Shown here piece after piece: positions 16,922 through 27,191 of a DNA stretch of 62,654 bases. Numbering within the stretch: the stretch's first letter is position 1; the number at the start of each line of letters is the position of its first letter. The notes beneath the pieces were generated by a model, which saw only the letters and a program-made list of their open reading frames with translations, ran no database searches and had not been told where the DNA came from. Source of the stretch: Thalassolituus sp. (lineage in GTDB: Bacteria; Pseudomonadota; Gammaproteobacteria; Pseudomonadales; Oceanobacteraceae); contig PDUK01000028.1 in NCBI GenBank assembly GCA_006212115.1, positions 1 through 62,654 of the forward strand, in the 5' to 3' direction. A program made the translations under genes and the position numbers.

Positions 16922-17814
16922 CCACTCGTACTGGATTTGTGGCCATCGTCGGTCGTCCGAATGTCGGTAAGTCGACTTTAATGAACCGTATACTGGGTCA
17001 GAAGCTGTCTATCACGTCGCGTAAACCTCAGACTACGCGCCATCAGATTCTGGGTATTCTCACGGAAGAGGATACGCAAATTGTATTTGTTGATACGCCG
17101 GGAATTCACAAGGCGCACGACAAAGCCATTAACCGCTACATGAACCGAGCGGCAACCACTGCGGTAAAAGATGTTGATCTGGTTGTGATGGTGGTAGATC
17201 GCATGCGCTGGACCGACGAAGATGAGATGGTGCTGCAAACTATTAAACAGCAGCGTGCGCCTGTTATTCTGGTGGTCAATAAGATCGATTTTGTCAGAGA
17301 CAAAGACGAGTTATTACCCTATCTCGAAGAGCTCAGTGCTCGTCATTCCTTTGACCAGATTATTCCTCTGAGTGCAAAAACGGGTCACAACGTGGATCGC
17401 ATTGAACACCTGATCCGCAGTTACTTGCCCGAGAATCCGTATTTCTATCCGGAAGATCAGGTCACGGACCGCAGTTCTCGTTTTCTGGCGGCCGAATTGG
17501 TGCGCGAAAAAATCATGCGTCAGCTAGGGGACGAATTGCCCTATGAAATGACGGTTGAGATTGAAGAGTTCGCGCATACCGGAACCCTGATTGAGATCAG
17601 TGCGCTGATCATGGTTGAGCGTCAGTCACAGAAACGTATTGTTATTGGTGATGCTGGATACCGTATCAAGCAGATCGGTATTGAGGCGCGTAAAGATATG
17701 GAATCGTTATTCGACTGCAAAGTAATGCTTAATCTCTGGGTGAAGGTCAAATCCAATTGGTCTGACGATGAGCGTGCATTGCGCAGCCTTGGCTACGACG
17801 ACCGGGAAATATGA
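16918..17814 (+). CDS. era: GTPase Era
   Basis: An essential GTPase that binds the 3' end of 16S rRNA and helps 30S subunit maturation. The G1 motif GRPNVGKST is at residues 12-20; DTPGIH (G3), NKIDFV (G4) and SAKTG (G5) follow. The C-terminal KH domain includes [21 protein letters not shown] and the downstream segment with GxxG-like [11 protein letters not shown]. It overlaps rnc by ATGA and recO by ATGA, giving a tight rnc-era-recO unit that is common in proteobacteria. Length (298 aa) is normal. Confidence 0.97.
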   Translation: MTTRTGFVAIVGRPNVGKSTLMNRILGQKLSITSRKPQTTRHQILGILTEEDTQIVFVDTPGIHKAHDKAINRYMNRAATTAVKDVDLVVMVVDRMRWTDEDEMVLQTIKQQRAPVILVVNKIDFVRDKDELLPYLEELSARHSFDQIIPLSAKTGHNVDRIEHLIRSYLPENPYFYPEDQVTDRSSRFLAAELVREKIMRQLGDELPYEMTVEIEEFAHTGTLIEISALIMVERQSQKRIVIGDAGYRIKQIGIEARKDMESLFDCKVMLNLWVKVKSNWSDDERALRSLGYDDREI

Positions 17815-18482
17815 AGCAGTGCTGGCTACTGCGCCGTCAGCCTCTGGGTGAGACGGACTGGCTGGCGGATGTATTTACCCGTGACTCTGGTATTGTCCAC
17901 GGGACTTTTAATGGCAAAGGTGTGGCTAACGGCAAAGCTGCGACGCCCGACATGCATCAGCTTTTTAAAGCTGATTTTGCCTACTCTCAGAGTTTACCCC
18001 GTTTTAAGGTGATTGAGTCCTCTGCTCCCGCGGAGCTCAAAGACGAAGCCTTAGTCTGTGCACTGTATCTCGATGAATTGCTACTGCAGTTGTTACCGAG
18101 AGAAGAGCCTGCCGATGCATTATTCGACCTCTATCAACAGGCCATCTCTCACCTTAAAAGCGGGCAGCGTGCGGATGTTTGGCTAAGAGTGTTCGAGCAA
18201 CAGCTGTTGCTGCGTGCTGGGTATGGTGTGCAGTGGCAGACTGACTCTGCCGGACATCCCATTGCGTCACAGTGTTATTATGATTACGAAGTAGGCGCGG
18301 GCTTCTCAATCTCAGAGAAGGGCGCCTGGTCGGGGCAGCAACTGCTGGATGCCGGACAGGGGGATTTTCTCAAGCCCGGTGTATTGCGAACTGCCCGTCT
18401 GGTTTTACGAGAGACGATAGATCACTTTATTTCCCGGCCTCTGGTCAGTCGCGAGTTAATCGGCTCGATCAGGGGACGATAA
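17811..18482 (+). CDS. recO: DNA repair protein RecO
   Basis: A recombination mediator that loads RecA onto SSB-coated single-stranded DNA with RecR. The N-terminal OB-fold has the usual [21 protein letters not shown] start (here residues 2-22) and a GxxxGxxN-like loop, and the helical part contains [16 protein letters not shown]. There is no zinc Cys cluster, as in other gammaproteobacterial RecO. It overlaps era by four bases and is followed 36 bp later by pdxJ, the standard order. Length (223 aa) is typical. Confidence 0.93.
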   Translation: MKQCWLLRRQPLGETDWLADVFTRDSGIVHGTFNGKGVANGKAATPDMHQLFKADFAYSQSLPRFKVIESSAPAELKDEALVCALYLDELLLQLLPREEPADALFDLYQQAISHLKSGQRADVWLRVFEQQLLLRAGYGVQWQTDSAGHPIASQCYYDYEVGAGFSISEKGAWSGQQLLDAGQGDFLKPGVLRTARLVLRETIDHFISRPLVSRELIGSIRGR

Positions 18483-18518
18483 GTTCTTATTAATGAAACT
18501 GATTTAACAGGTATTGAT

Positions 18519-19253
18519 ATGGCAAAGCGTGTACTACTTGGTGTCAACATCGATCATGTCGCAACTCTGCGTCAGGCTCGGGGTACTCGCTACCCGGACC
18601 CCATTCAGGCTGCCTTTGTGGCTGAGCAGGCGGGCGCTGACGGGATCACCATTCACCCTCGTGAAGATGGCCGGCATATTCAGGTACGAGATGTACGCGC
18701 TCTGGCGGATACATTGCAAACGCGCATGAATCTCGAGATGGCGGTGACAGAAGCCATGATTCAACTGGCAGAGGAAGTGAAGCCGGAAGCCTGTTGTCTG
18801 GTGCCAGAAAAGCGCGAGGAGCTGACAACCGAAGGTGGGCTGGACGTTGCCGGTCAGGAAGCCGTAGTCAAAGCGGCGGTTGACCGTCTCGCTGCGATAG
18901 GCGCCGAAGTCTCACTCTTTATCGATGCTGATTACGAGCAGATCGATGCCACGATACGAACCGGTGCGCCAGTGATTGAGTTGCACACCGGAGGATATGC
19001 AGACGCGGAGACACCGGAAGAGCAGGCCCGCGAACTTGAACGCATCCGCGATGCTGCGCGCTACGCGGCGAGTAAAGGCTTGATCGTGAACGCCGGCCAC
19101 GGTCTGCATTATCACAATGTTGAAGCCATCGCTCAGATCCCAGAGATGAATGAGCTGAATATCGGTCACGCGATCATCGCTCAGGCAGTGTTTAGTGGGT
19201 TGGAAGGTGCCGTGCGTGACATGAAAGCTGTGATAGCGGGTGCACGAGGCTAA
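18519..19253 (+). CDS. pdxJ: pyridoxine 5'-phosphate synthase
   Basis: Condenses 1-deoxyxylulose 5-phosphate with 3-amino-2-oxopropyl phosphate to form pyridoxine 5'-phosphate, the last ring-forming step of vitamin B6 synthesis. The TIM-barrel motifs are clear: [17 protein letters not shown] at the N-terminus, [47 protein letters not shown] and [10 protein letters not shown]. Length (244 aa) is standard. It ends directly against acpS, whose start codon follows the stop without a gap. Confidence 0.97.
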   Translation: MAKRVLLGVNIDHVATLRQARGTRYPDPIQAAFVAEQAGADGITIHPREDGRHIQVRDVRALADTLQTRMNLEMAVTEAMIQLAEEVKPEACCLVPEKREELTTEGGLDVAGQEAVVKAAVDRLAAIGAEVSLFIDADYEQIDATIRTGAPVIELHTGGYADAETPEEQARELERIRDAARYAASKGLIVNAGHGLHYHNVEAIAQIPEMNELNIGHAIIAQAVFSGLEGAVRDMKAVIAGARG

Positions 19254-19676
19254 TTGGCGGTGCCTGAATCAGATTCCGGGCAGTTCTTTGAAGCGGCGGG
19301 TGTTGGCACCGATCTCGTTGCTGTAGAGCGCATTGAGCGAGCGCTGGAGCGTCATGGTAAACGATTTGTCGAACGCATTCTGACTCCTGAGGAGCGCATT
19401 GCGTACCAGCAGCATGCTAATCCGGCAAATTATCTGGCCAAGGCTTTTGCTGCCAAAGAAGCATTGTCGAAGGCACTGGGGACGGGGATTGCACAAGGGG
19501 TCGGCTTTCATGACTTCGCAATTCAGCGAGAGCCTTCAGGCAAGCCTTGCGTTGCAGTAAGCGGTGCCGCTGAATCGCATCTACGAGCGATCAGCAAAGA
19601 TGCGACCTTATTGCTCAGCTTAAGCGACGATAATGGTTGGGTTCAGGCTTTTTCAGTACTGTCGCTTTCCAGTTGA
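19254..19676 (+). CDS. acpS: holo-[acyl-carrier-protein] synthase
   Basis: Transfers 4'-phosphopantetheine from coenzyme A to acyl carrier protein. The metal-binding motif GVGTDLVAVERIERAL and the catalytic motif AKAFAAKEALSKALGTGI are both intact. The start is uncertain: TTG 19254 follows the pdxJ stop with GAGG five to six bases upstream, and GTG 19260 is also possible. This gives about 140 residues, with roughly 14 more than usual at the N-terminus. Its last 34 bases overlap the end of the convergent gacS gene. Confidence 0.93.
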   Translation: MAVPESDSGQFFEAAGVGTDLVAVERIERALERHGKRFVERILTPEERIAYQQHANPANYLAKAFAAKEALSKALGTGIAQGVGFHDFAIQREPSGKPCVAVSGAAESHLRAISKDATLLLSLSDDNGWVQAFSVLSLSS

Positions 19677-22423
19677 GCGCGCCAGTTCTGATCGCTTGAC
19701 CAGTTCAGTAATCGTTCGGTTTCCGTCATGACCTGACGCAGCTGCTGAGGATAGTCTTGTGACTGTTTAGCTTTCAGGCCACTTTCAAACGCTTCCAATG
19801 CAGCTCTGAGTGCGGGTACTCCACAGTAACGCGCAGCACCATGCAGTCGGTGAATGGCCCCCAGCAGGCCCTCTAATTCTTCTTCTTCCCACAGATCCAG
19901 CAGGTTGTCTTTCTCTTTGCGGAGCATATCCAGCAGCATGTTAAACATGTCGATGGCGAGGCCCGGATTGCCGTTCGCCTGGTGTAGGGAAAGCTCTCTG
20001 TTGAAAATATCAGTCGAAACGAAGGTGCCCTGTCGCAGCGGAGTATGTTGCTCGCTACTGGATTTAAAGCCTGTCCAGCGTTCGATAATACGAGCCAGTT
20101 GTTCCATTGATACAGGCTTGGTCTGGTAGTCACTGAAACCATTGGCAATCAGGGCCTGTCGTTCGTCGGACATCGCATGTGCTGTCAGAGCGACGATTGG
20201 TAAGTCATGCTTTCCGGGCAGCTTACGAATACGCGCGGTGGCTTCGTTTCCGGACATTCCTGGCATTTGAATATCCATCAGAATCAGGTCAGGACAGTCT
20301 CGGGTGGCCATTGCAACGGCATCAAAGCCCGATGGTGCTTCCAGTACATTGACGCCCAGTTCGCCGAGCAGGGTGACGACCAGTTTCAGGTTTGCCTCAT
20401 TGTCGTCGACCGCGAGAACGGTAGGTATTTCCTGTTCTGCGTCGAGGTCTGGTAATTCTGGTGTTTCGACCGCGCGACCACTCAATAGCTCGAGTTGTTT
20501 AACCAACTGGTGTTGGGTGAAGGGGCTGGTCAGAAGTGGTGTCGTCAGACGAGCAGCGGTCTGTTCGGGCAAAGCGCTCTTACTGATTGTCAGAACCGAA
20601 ATATCTTTATTACGGCAAATTTCCAGCCACTCGTTAATGCCCTCACTGTCGACCATGTTTTTATCGCAGAAGATAATCGCAATGTCGGTGGGGTGGCCTT
20701 CGCAACTCTCTGGGACTTGATCCGGAGAGTGATATTGCTTGAGAGCTGCACCACGTTTCTCCAGTAGGTGCATTGTATCCTGCGTTGGAGCATCGCCCGG
20801 ATTAATCAGCGCGACTTTCAATCCCTTAAGTGAAGCGGGAAGCATGGTGTTCGATTCATCGAGCTCGGCGTCAATGGTGAACGAAAAGGTTGATCCAATA
20901 CCCTGTTCACTTTGTACTTTGATGTCGCCCTTCATTGCTTCAATTAAGGCGCGGGAAATAATCAGACCAAGGCCAGTGCCGCCGTATTGTCTGGCAATGC
21001 CCGGATCAGCTTGAGAAAACGCCTGAAACAGTCTCGACTGCTGTTCGGGGGTCATACCTATCCCCGTATCCACGACATCGAACTGAATGCTGATATGGCC
21101 AAATTCCTGTTGGATTGGCGTGACGGCAATGGAGACGCCGCCTTCGGGGGTAAACTTAATTGCATTACTGCACAGGTTGGTTATGACCTGTTTGAGACGC
21201 AGGCGATCACCGATAATAAGGTCAGGTAAATCAGGGGAAATATACTGGTAAACGTCAATGCCTTTACCTGCCGCGAGTGGCGTCAGCACTTGCAGGACCT
21301 CTTCAACGAGATCGCGGAGGTCAAAGCTGGCGTTCTCCAGGATCAGTTTGCCAGCATCGATCTTGGACAGGTCGAGTATGTCGTTAATGATATTCAGAAG
21401 ATCTTCTGAGGAGCGACGTATGGTATCAACGTACTCGCCTTGGCGGTCACTGACTTCCGTGCGTGCAAGCAGGTCGGAGAAACCAATAATTCCGTTCAGA
21501 GGAGTCCGGATTTCATGGGATACGTTCGCCAGAAATTGCGATTTTGTGCGGCTGGATTCAACCGCATTGCGGTGCTCAATCATTAATTCGTGGTTACGGA
21601 TTTCCAGTTCATCAATGGTTTCCTGGCTTTCCCGCGATGATTGTTCCAGCGCGTGCTGATGTTCTACATTGCCACGTTGCATGGCCGCGGCCATCGCGTT
21701 GACACCGGCGGCAAGATCCTGCAGCTCCCCATGTGCATTAACATGGATACGCGTGTCGAGCTTACCGCCACGTATATCATTCAGTGCATTGCGAATATCC
21801 TGGATAGGGCCAGATATATTGCGGCTGACTCGTATGGCAAAGGCTGAACCGAGCAATAACACGACGATAATAATCGTCAGAGAAGAGGTAATCAGTTGGT
21901 ATTGCAGCAGGCGTGTATTGCTGTTTGATAGCTCAATTTCAGCCCAACCCAGCAGGCGCATTTCTGTTGTTTGTGATTGCGCATAAAACTGCTCGGCCAA
22001 TTGGTCTGATATAACCAGGTTTTGCGCGAAAATAGGTGCCTTCACGCGAACGGAGCCAGCGGTATTGACCAGTTGCAGTTGATCGTCTTTCAGAGCAGTT
22101 GCGCTTACACGGTCAGAGATCATTCTCGGGCCGGCATGCGCAAGGAGGTTCATTTCCTGATCAAACAGGTTTACCGCCCTGACATCGCGCTCTTCCAACA
22201 TATTATTGGCGATGTTCTGGAGGATACCTCGGTTACCTGTCATCACGCCGTATTCGCACGTTGGCGCGAGCTGTTTGCCCATCGCCAGCGCCCGTGTTTC
22301 GAGAAGCTCACTCAAATCCGTTGCGCGGCCGACGATAAAGAACATTCCCAGCAATAGAGAAACCATCACACCGGGTAAGAGTGCGATCAATAGAATGCGG
22401 TAGCGAATGCTCCAGTGCTTCAT
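19643..22423 (-). CDS. gacS: hybrid sensor histidine kinase GacS/BarA
   Basis: A tripartite membrane kinase that activates the GacA/UvrY regulator and, through it, Csr/Rsm small RNAs. Order: helix 1 (about residues 9-31), periplasmic sensor region, helix 2 (about 172-195), HAMP, dimerisation/phosphoacceptor domain with [12 protein letters not shown] (His near 300), ATPase domain ([22 protein letters not shown]), a degenerate receiver-like segment, a full receiver ([18 protein letters not shown]; Asp near 715), and an Hpt domain with [11 protein letters not shown] (His near 857). I start at ATG 22423 ([12 protein letters not shown]), matching GacS; a TTG at 22444 would add seven residues, and neither has a clear ribosome site. 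It lies between acpS and cysM, as in Pseudomonas. Confidence 0.95.
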   Translation of the reverse strand: MKHWSIRYRILLIALLPGVMVSLLLGMFFIVGRATDLSELLETRALAMGKQLAPTCEYGVMTGNRGILQNIANNMLEERDVRAVNLFDQEMNLLAHAGPRMISDRVSATALKDDQLQLVNTAGSVRVKAPIFAQNLVISDQLAEQFYAQSQTTEMRLLGWAEIELSNSNTRLLQYQLITSSLTIIIVVLLLGSAFAIRVSRNISGPIQDIRNALNDIRGGKLDTRIHVNAHGELQDLAAGVNAMAAAMQRGNVEHQHALEQSSRESQETIDELEIRNHELMIEHRNAVESSRTKSQFLANVSHEIRTPLNGIIGFSDLLARTEVSDRQGEYVDTIRRSSEDLLNIINDILDLSKIDAGKLILENASFDLRDLVEEVLQVLTPLAAGKGIDVYQYISPDLPDLIIGDRLRLKQVITNLCSNAIKFTPEGGVSIAVTPIQQEFGHISIQFDVVDTGIGMTPEQQSRLFQAFSQADPGIARQYGGTGLGLIISRALIEAMKGDIKVQSEQGIGSTFSFTIDAELDESNTMLPASLKGLKVALINPGDAPTQDTMHLLEKRGAALKQYHSPDQVPESCEGHPTDIAIIFCDKNMVDSEGINEWLEICRNKDISVLTISKSALPEQTAARLTTPLLTSPFTQHQLVKQLELLSGRAVETPELPDLDAEQEIPTVLAVDDNEANLKLVVTLLGELGVNVLEAPSGFDAVAMATRDCPDLILMDIQMPGMSGNEATARIRKLPGKHDLPIVALTAHAMSDERQALIANGFSDYQTKPVSMEQLARIIERWTGFKSSSEQHTPLRQGTFVSTDIFNRELSLHQANGNPGLAIDMFNMLLDMLRKEKDNLLDLWEEEELEGLLGAIHRLHGAARYCGVPALRAALEAFESGLKAKQSQDYPQQLRQVMTETERLLNWSSDQNWRAQLESDSTEKA

Positions 22424-22593
22424 AGGAGGAGGTCGATGTGACAAATAAAAAGCAGAATATAGGTAGCAGGTCAGCGGTGCAAATAAGAGGGGTTATATTC
22501 AGCTAAACGAATAACGAATTGGTACGTGTTTCGTGCTTTACACTTGGTTAGAATAGCGCCCGCACATCCTGCTCATCAGATTTGGAGACCACT

Positions 22594-23499
22594 ATGACAC
22601 AGCCAGTTTACCCGACGATTGCAGATTGCGTTGGGAATACGCCACTTGTGCGCTTACAGCGTATGCTTAAAGCGGATAACGGCAGTCAGGTACTCCTTAA
22701 ACTCGAGGGTAACAATCCGGCGGGATCTGTGAAGGATCGCCCCGCATTGTCAATGATTCAGGCAGCTGAAAAGCGCGGGGATATATCACCCGGAGATACC
22801 CTGATCGAGGCGACAAGTGGCAATACCGGGATCGCACTTGCGATGGCTGCTGCCATCATGGGATACCGCATGATTCTGATTATGCCGGACAACGCTACGA
22901 TGGAGCGTCGCTGGTCGATGGAGGCCTATGGAGCAGAGCTGATTCTGGTGTCTCAGGAAGAAAGCATGGAAGGTGCGCGTGACCTGGCGTCGAAAATGCA
23001 GGAAGCGGGTGAGGGCATAGTGTTGAATCAGTTCGGTAACCTGGATAACCCGGAAGCCCATTATCAGGGAACCGGGCCGGAAATCTGGGAGCAGACACAA
23101 GGCCACGTGACTCATTTCGTCAGCTCCATGGGTACAACCGGAACAATAATGGGAACCTCCCGTTACCTCAAGGAACAGAATCCCAACGTCCGTATTATTG
23201 GTCTGCAGCCTTCCGATGGCGCATCGATACCGGGTATTCGCCGTTGGCCAGAAGCGTATTTACCGACCATTTTTGACAGAACACGCGTGGATGAGGTGAT
23301 TGATATTCCTCAATCTCTGGCCGAGGACACCATGCGTGAGCTGGCCCGTCGTGAGGGTATATTCTGCGGCGTATCGTCGGGTGGCGCTGTCGCCGCTGCG
23401 CTGCATATAGCTGAAGAGAATGCGAATGCTACGGTTGTCGCAATCGTTTGTGATCGCGGTGACCGGTATCTGTCATCTGGCGTATTTGCGCCGTCTTGA
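22594..23499 (+). CDS. cysM: cysteine synthase B (O-acetylserine sulfhydrylase)
   Basis: A PLP enzyme making cysteine from O-acetylserine and sulfide or thiosulfate. The PLP lysine is Lys47 in NPAGSVKDRP; the substrate loop is EATSGNTGIALAM, and the phosphate loop is GTTGTIMGTSRYL. The segment IPGIRRWPEAYLP is characteristic of CysM rather than CysK. ATG 22594 has TTTGGAGA at ideal distance. Length (301 aa) fits CysM. The O-acetylserine supplier cysE is also in this window, about 18.6 kb away. Confidence 0.95.
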   Translation: MTQPVYPTIADCVGNTPLVRLQRMLKADNGSQVLLKLEGNNPAGSVKDRPALSMIQAAEKRGDISPGDTLIEATSGNTGIALAMAAAIMGYRMILIMPDNATMERRWSMEAYGAELILVSQEESMEGARDLASKMQEAGEGIVLNQFGNLDNPEAHYQGTGPEIWEQTQGHVTHFVSSMGTTGTIMGTSRYLKEQNPNVRIIGLQPSDGASIPGIRRWPEAYLPTIFDRTRVDEVIDIPQSLAEDTMRELARREGIFCGVSSGGAVAAALHIAEENANATVVAIVCDRGDRYLSSGVFAPS

Positions 23500-23621
23500 A
23501 TTTTCGGGGAATGCCCCAAAATAGTGCCAGCTAATCAGAGAGTGCTTCGTCATTCATAAAGCCTCATTTCTGTCCTGAACTGGCAGACACATCAGTTCCG
23601 ACATAAAACGGATAATGAAAC

Positions 23622-24947
23622 GTGAAACAAACTGCTAAGGGTCGGGAAATTTCCCTGGTCATAGACAACCTCAATTCAGAGGGGCAGGGCGTCGCCCGCT
23701 CAGGGAGAGATATCTATTTTGTACCGGGCGGTTTACCGGGTGAAACCGTTCGGGTGCGAATGCTCCAGCGCAGTAAGAAGATCTGGCACACACAACTGAT
23801 TGAGATTGAATCAGATCCATCTTCGGAGCGTAGTCAGCCAGAGTGCGCGCATTATCAGCGCTGTGGAGGCTGTGACATCCAACATATGCAGTATGACGCT
23901 CAGGTGCAATTTAAACGCGAGCGGGTAGCACGGGAGCTGAGTCGTCAGAAAGTACCGGTTGCAGAGTGGACTGAGAGTCTCACTGGAACCCCGTGGCACT
24001 ATCGCCGCAAGGCGCGACTGGGCGTCCGGTTCAGTAAGGACAAACAGAAGAATTTTATCGGCTTCCGTGAAGCAGCCAGTACGCACATTACTGATATTGA
24101 TCAGTGCCCTGTACTGCCAGAGCACCCAGCGTTGGACTGGACTGCCTGGCGCACACTGATTGGATCATTGGATGCGTCAGCACTTATCACACAGATTGAA
24201 CCTCTGTGGGCGGACAGCGCCCTGGTATTCATCCTGCGCGCCCTGAAGCCCTTGTCCGAAGTCGACACCGCGAGACTCGTCGAGGCGTTTGAGGAGTGGC
24301 AGCGCCAGGATTCAAAACCAATTCAACTTTGGGTACGTACAGAGAAAAACGCGGCACCCGATATCATCTGGCCGAGCGATGGGGCAACCATCTGGCATGA
24401 AGTGTGTGGCCTCAAGCTGGAAATCCAGGCCGATGATTTTATTCAGGTGAATCGCGATATTAATCAGGCCATGGTGAAACAGGCAATGGAGTGGCTGCAG
24501 CCTCAGCAGGACGAACTCATCTGGGACCTGTTTGCCGGTCACGGTAATTTTTCAATGCCGTTGGCGACACGGTGCCAACATGTTGTCGCCGTGGAGGGAC
24601 AACAGGCAATGACTGACAGTTTGCAGCGTCAGGCGGAAAAATTGGCCCTTTCCTTGCAAACGAAGTGTGCAGATTTATCGGCCAGTGAGTCTCTGCAGAC
24701 ATTACCTGAGCCCGATGCAGTTCTGCTCGATCCACCAAGAGCAGGCGCGATTAACGTCATGGCGGAATTGATCCGTCGTAAAACAGACCGGATTTTGTAC
24801 GTGTCGTGTGATCCGGCAACATTAGCGCGTGACCTTGCTCAGCTGGTTCAGGCTGATTACGAGGTTATTAAGGCAGGAATTATGGATATGTTCCCGCAGA
24901 CACACCATGTCGAGACCATGGTGTTACTGAAGTACCGGGGAAAATAA
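23622..24947 (+). CDS. rlmD: 23S rRNA (uracil-1939-C5)-methyltransferase RlmD
   Basis: A SAM-dependent 23S rRNA m5U methyltransferase of the RumA family. An N-terminal TRAM domain (about residues 8-60, GQGVARSGRDIYFVPGGLPGE) precedes a 4Fe-4S site seen as CAHYQRCGGCDIQHM. The Rossmann part has WDLFAGHGNFSMPLA, LDPPRAG and the nucleophile motif YVSCDPATLARDL. GTG 23622 is the start, 441 residues in all. Its stop shares one base with the relA start (TAATG), giving the rlmD-relA-mazG order seen in pseudomonads and enterobacteria. Confidence 0.95.
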   Translation: MKQTAKGREISLVIDNLNSEGQGVARSGRDIYFVPGGLPGETVRVRMLQRSKKIWHTQLIEIESDPSSERSQPECAHYQRCGGCDIQHMQYDAQVQFKRERVARELSRQKVPVAEWTESLTGTPWHYRRKARLGVRFSKDKQKNFIGFREAASTHITDIDQCPVLPEHPALDWTAWRTLIGSLDASALITQIEPLWADSALVFILRALKPLSEVDTARLVEAFEEWQRQDSKPIQLWVRTEKNAAPDIIWPSDGATIWHEVCGLKLEIQADDFIQVNRDINQAMVKQAMEWLQPQQDELIWDLFAGHGNFSMPLATRCQHVVAVEGQQAMTDSLQRQAEKLALSLQTKCADLSASESLQTLPEPDAVLLDPPRAGAINVMAELIRRKTDRILYVSCDPATLARDLAQLVQADYEVIKAGIMDMFPQTHHVETMVLLKYRGK

Positions 24948-27190
24948 TGGTTAAGGTTCGCGAAGATCACCCACTATTACATGATGGTTCTCTGGACATA
25001 GACCGATGGTTGCAAGAGGTATCATCAACATCGGATCTGCATAAGCCAGAGGAGCTGCGGGAAGCACTTGAGCTTGCGAAAAAGCTATCCGATGAAGCCA
25101 TTGCCAACCGCACCTACTGGTCAATCGACAGTGTGCAGATGGGCATCGAAATGGCGCAGACTCTAATTGATCTGCGTCTGGATAATGCATCGATTATTGC
25201 CGCCATCCTGTATCGCGCCGTACGTGAGGGGCGCCTGTCCCTGAGTAAAGTTGAGCGTCAGTTTGGGGATGAGGTCGCAAAACTCATCGAAGGCGTGTTA
25301 CGGATGGCTGCCATCAGCGCGATTCAGAACTCCAGTGATGAGGTTGTTCTTGGGCAGAGAGAAGCTCAGGTTGATAACCTCAGAAAAATGCTGGTAGCGA
25401 TGATCGATGACGTACGCGTGGCGTTGATCAAGCTGGCTGAACGAACGTCTGCTATTAGGGCAGTAAAGGATGCGCCGGAAGATAAGCGACGTCGGGTCGC
25501 CGAAGAGGTATTTAATATTTATGCACCTCTTGCCCATCGTCTTGGGATTGGACACTTAAAATGGGAATTGGAAGATCTCTCTTTCCGCTATCTGCAGCCT
25601 GACGCCTATAAAAAAATTGCATCGCTGATTGATGAGAAGCGTCTTGCCCGTCAGGACTATATCGACCACGTCGTGCAGACGGTTCGGGATGAGCTGAGCG
25701 CAGCTGATATCAAAAGCGATGTCTATGGGCGTGCGAAACACATCTACAGTATCTGGCGTAAGATGAATCGGAAGAATCTCGATTTTTCCAAAATCTACGA
25801 TATTCGAGCGGTAAGGATTCTGGTACCAGAGTTACGCGACTGTTACGCCACGTTGGGTATTGTTCACTCTTTGTGGCGCCATATTCCCAACGAGTTTGAT
25901 GACTATATCGCCAACCCGAAAGAGAACGGTTATCGGTCTCTGCATACGGCGGTAATTGGTCCTGAAGGAAAAGTTCTGGAAGTACAGATTCGCACACATG
26001 CGATGCATGAGGATGCGGAACTGGGTGTCTGTGCTCATTGGTTATATAAAGGCACGGATATTAACGCCAAAGATCAGGGTTACGAGCAGAAGATCGCTTG
26101 GTTGAGGCAAGTACTCGAGTGGCAGGAAGATCTGGATGATTTACCGCGCTTTTTCGGAGAACTGCGCAGCGATATTAACCCGGATCGTATTTATGTATTT
26201 ACCCCAGACGGCCACGTTGTGGATTTGCCAACGAAAGCAACACCGGTCGATTTTGCCTATCGCGTACACACCGAGGTGGGAAATAAGTGTCGCGGTGCAA
26301 AAGTGGACGGACGGATCGTGCCGCTAACTTATTGTTTGAATACCGGAGAGCAGGTCGAAATTCTCACTCATCCGTCTGCGCATCCAAGTCGCGATTGGCT
26401 CTACCCAGATTCCGGATATATCCATACTGCTCGGGCGCGCGCGAAAGTTGCGCACTGGTTTAAATTGCAGGACCGCGACAAAAATATAGAAGAAGGTCGC
26501 CAACTTGTTCTGCACGAGATGGATAGACTCGACCTCAACGATGAGCCACTCCACGATATTGCCCGCCTGCTGAATATGCGAGCCATTGAAGATATGTTCG
26601 CAGCGGTAGGTGCTGGTGATTTGCGTCTTGGGCAGATTGTTCATCAGTTATTGAAGCAGGCAGACAACAGTTCCAGCAAACAGCAGGAATTGCCGTTGCT
26701 GCGTCGTAGTGATTCACCGAAAAGTGAAGGTGCTGACGATGTCTTTATCGAAGGCGTCGGAAACCTGCTTACCCAAATGGCCCAGTGCTGTCACCCTGTG
26801 CCGGGTGATGATATTCGTGGATACGTCACCATAGGTCGCGGTGTCACGGTTCACCGCAGTGATTGCGAAAACCTTCTTCATCTGGCTGCGGTAGAGCCGC
26901 GAAGGGTGCTGCAGGTTAATTGGGGGCGTCGCCCAGGGAAGCTCTATCCAGTTGAAATGGTCATCAGTGCCTATGACCGTACCGGTCTGTTGAGTGATGT
27001 CAGTGCATTGCTTGCCAATGAGAAAGTTAACGTTGTCGCTGTGAATACGCGCTCGGATCAGGGGGATAATACGGCTTCAATGAGCTTGACGGTCGAGGTC
27101 GATAGCCTTGAAAAGCTTGCACGTGTGATGAATAAGATTGAGCAGTTACCGAACGTACTCAAAACGCGCCGCGTACGAGCAGGAAACTGA
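24947..27190 (+). CDS. relA: (p)ppGpp synthetase RelA
   Basis: Ribosome-associated alarmone synthetase of the stringent response. The N-terminal HD hydrolase domain is degenerate: where SpoT has the His-Asp pair, this protein has ILYRAVREGRL (about residues 87-97), so it should be synthetase-only. The synthetase has YDIRAVRILVPE and EFDDYIANPKENGYRSLHT, with the EFDD (ExDD) acidic motif typical of monofunctional RelA. TGS (VYVFTPDGHVVDLPTKATPVDFAY region), zinc-finger domain (QCCHPVPGDDIRG, VHRSDC) and a C-terminal ACT domain follow. Length (747 aa) is normal. It is coupled to rlmD and followed by mazG, whose product degrades nucleotides including ppGpp precursors in Escherichia coli. Confidence 0.96.
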   Translation: MVKVREDHPLLHDGSLDIDRWLQEVSSTSDLHKPEELREALELAKKLSDEAIANRTYWSIDSVQMGIEMAQTLIDLRLDNASIIAAILYRAVREGRLSLSKVERQFGDEVAKLIEGVLRMAAISAIQNSSDEVVLGQREAQVDNLRKMLVAMIDDVRVALIKLAERTSAIRAVKDAPEDKRRRVAEEVFNIYAPLAHRLGIGHLKWELEDLSFRYLQPDAYKKIASLIDEKRLARQDYIDHVVQTVRDELSAADIKSDVYGRAKHIYSIWRKMNRKNLDFSKIYDIRAVRILVPELRDCYATLGIVHSLWRHIPNEFDDYIANPKENGYRSLHTAVIGPEGKVLEVQIRTHAMHEDAELGVCAHWLYKGTDINAKDQGYEQKIAWLRQVLEWQEDLDDLPRFFGELRSDINPDRIYVFTPDGHVVDLPTKATPVDFAYRVHTEVGNKCRGAKVDGRIVPLTYCLNTGEQVEILTHPSAHPSRDWLYPDSGYIHTARARAKVAHWFKLQDRDKNIEEGRQLVLHEMDRLDLNDEPLHDIARLLNMRAIEDMFAAVGAGDLRLGQIVHQLLKQADNSSSKQQELPLLRRSDSPKSEGADDVFIEGVGNLLTQMAQCCHPVPGDDIRGYVTIGRGVTVHRSDCENLLHLAAVEPRRVLQVNWGRRPGKLYPVEMVISAYDRTGLLSDVSALLANEKVNVVAVNTRSDQGDNTASMSLTVEVDSLEKLARVMNKIEQLPNVLKTRRVRAGN

Positions 27191-27191
27191 C

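Noticed and set aside
22526..22554. Promoter of cysM with TAGAAT at 22549-22554
   Set aside because: The -10 is reasonable, but no -35 stands at 16-18 bp, and the evidence is too weak to annotate.
23500..23522. Terminator after cysM (GGGG-AATG-CCCC)
   Set aside because: The stem is short and lacks a T-run, so I do not list it as a feature.
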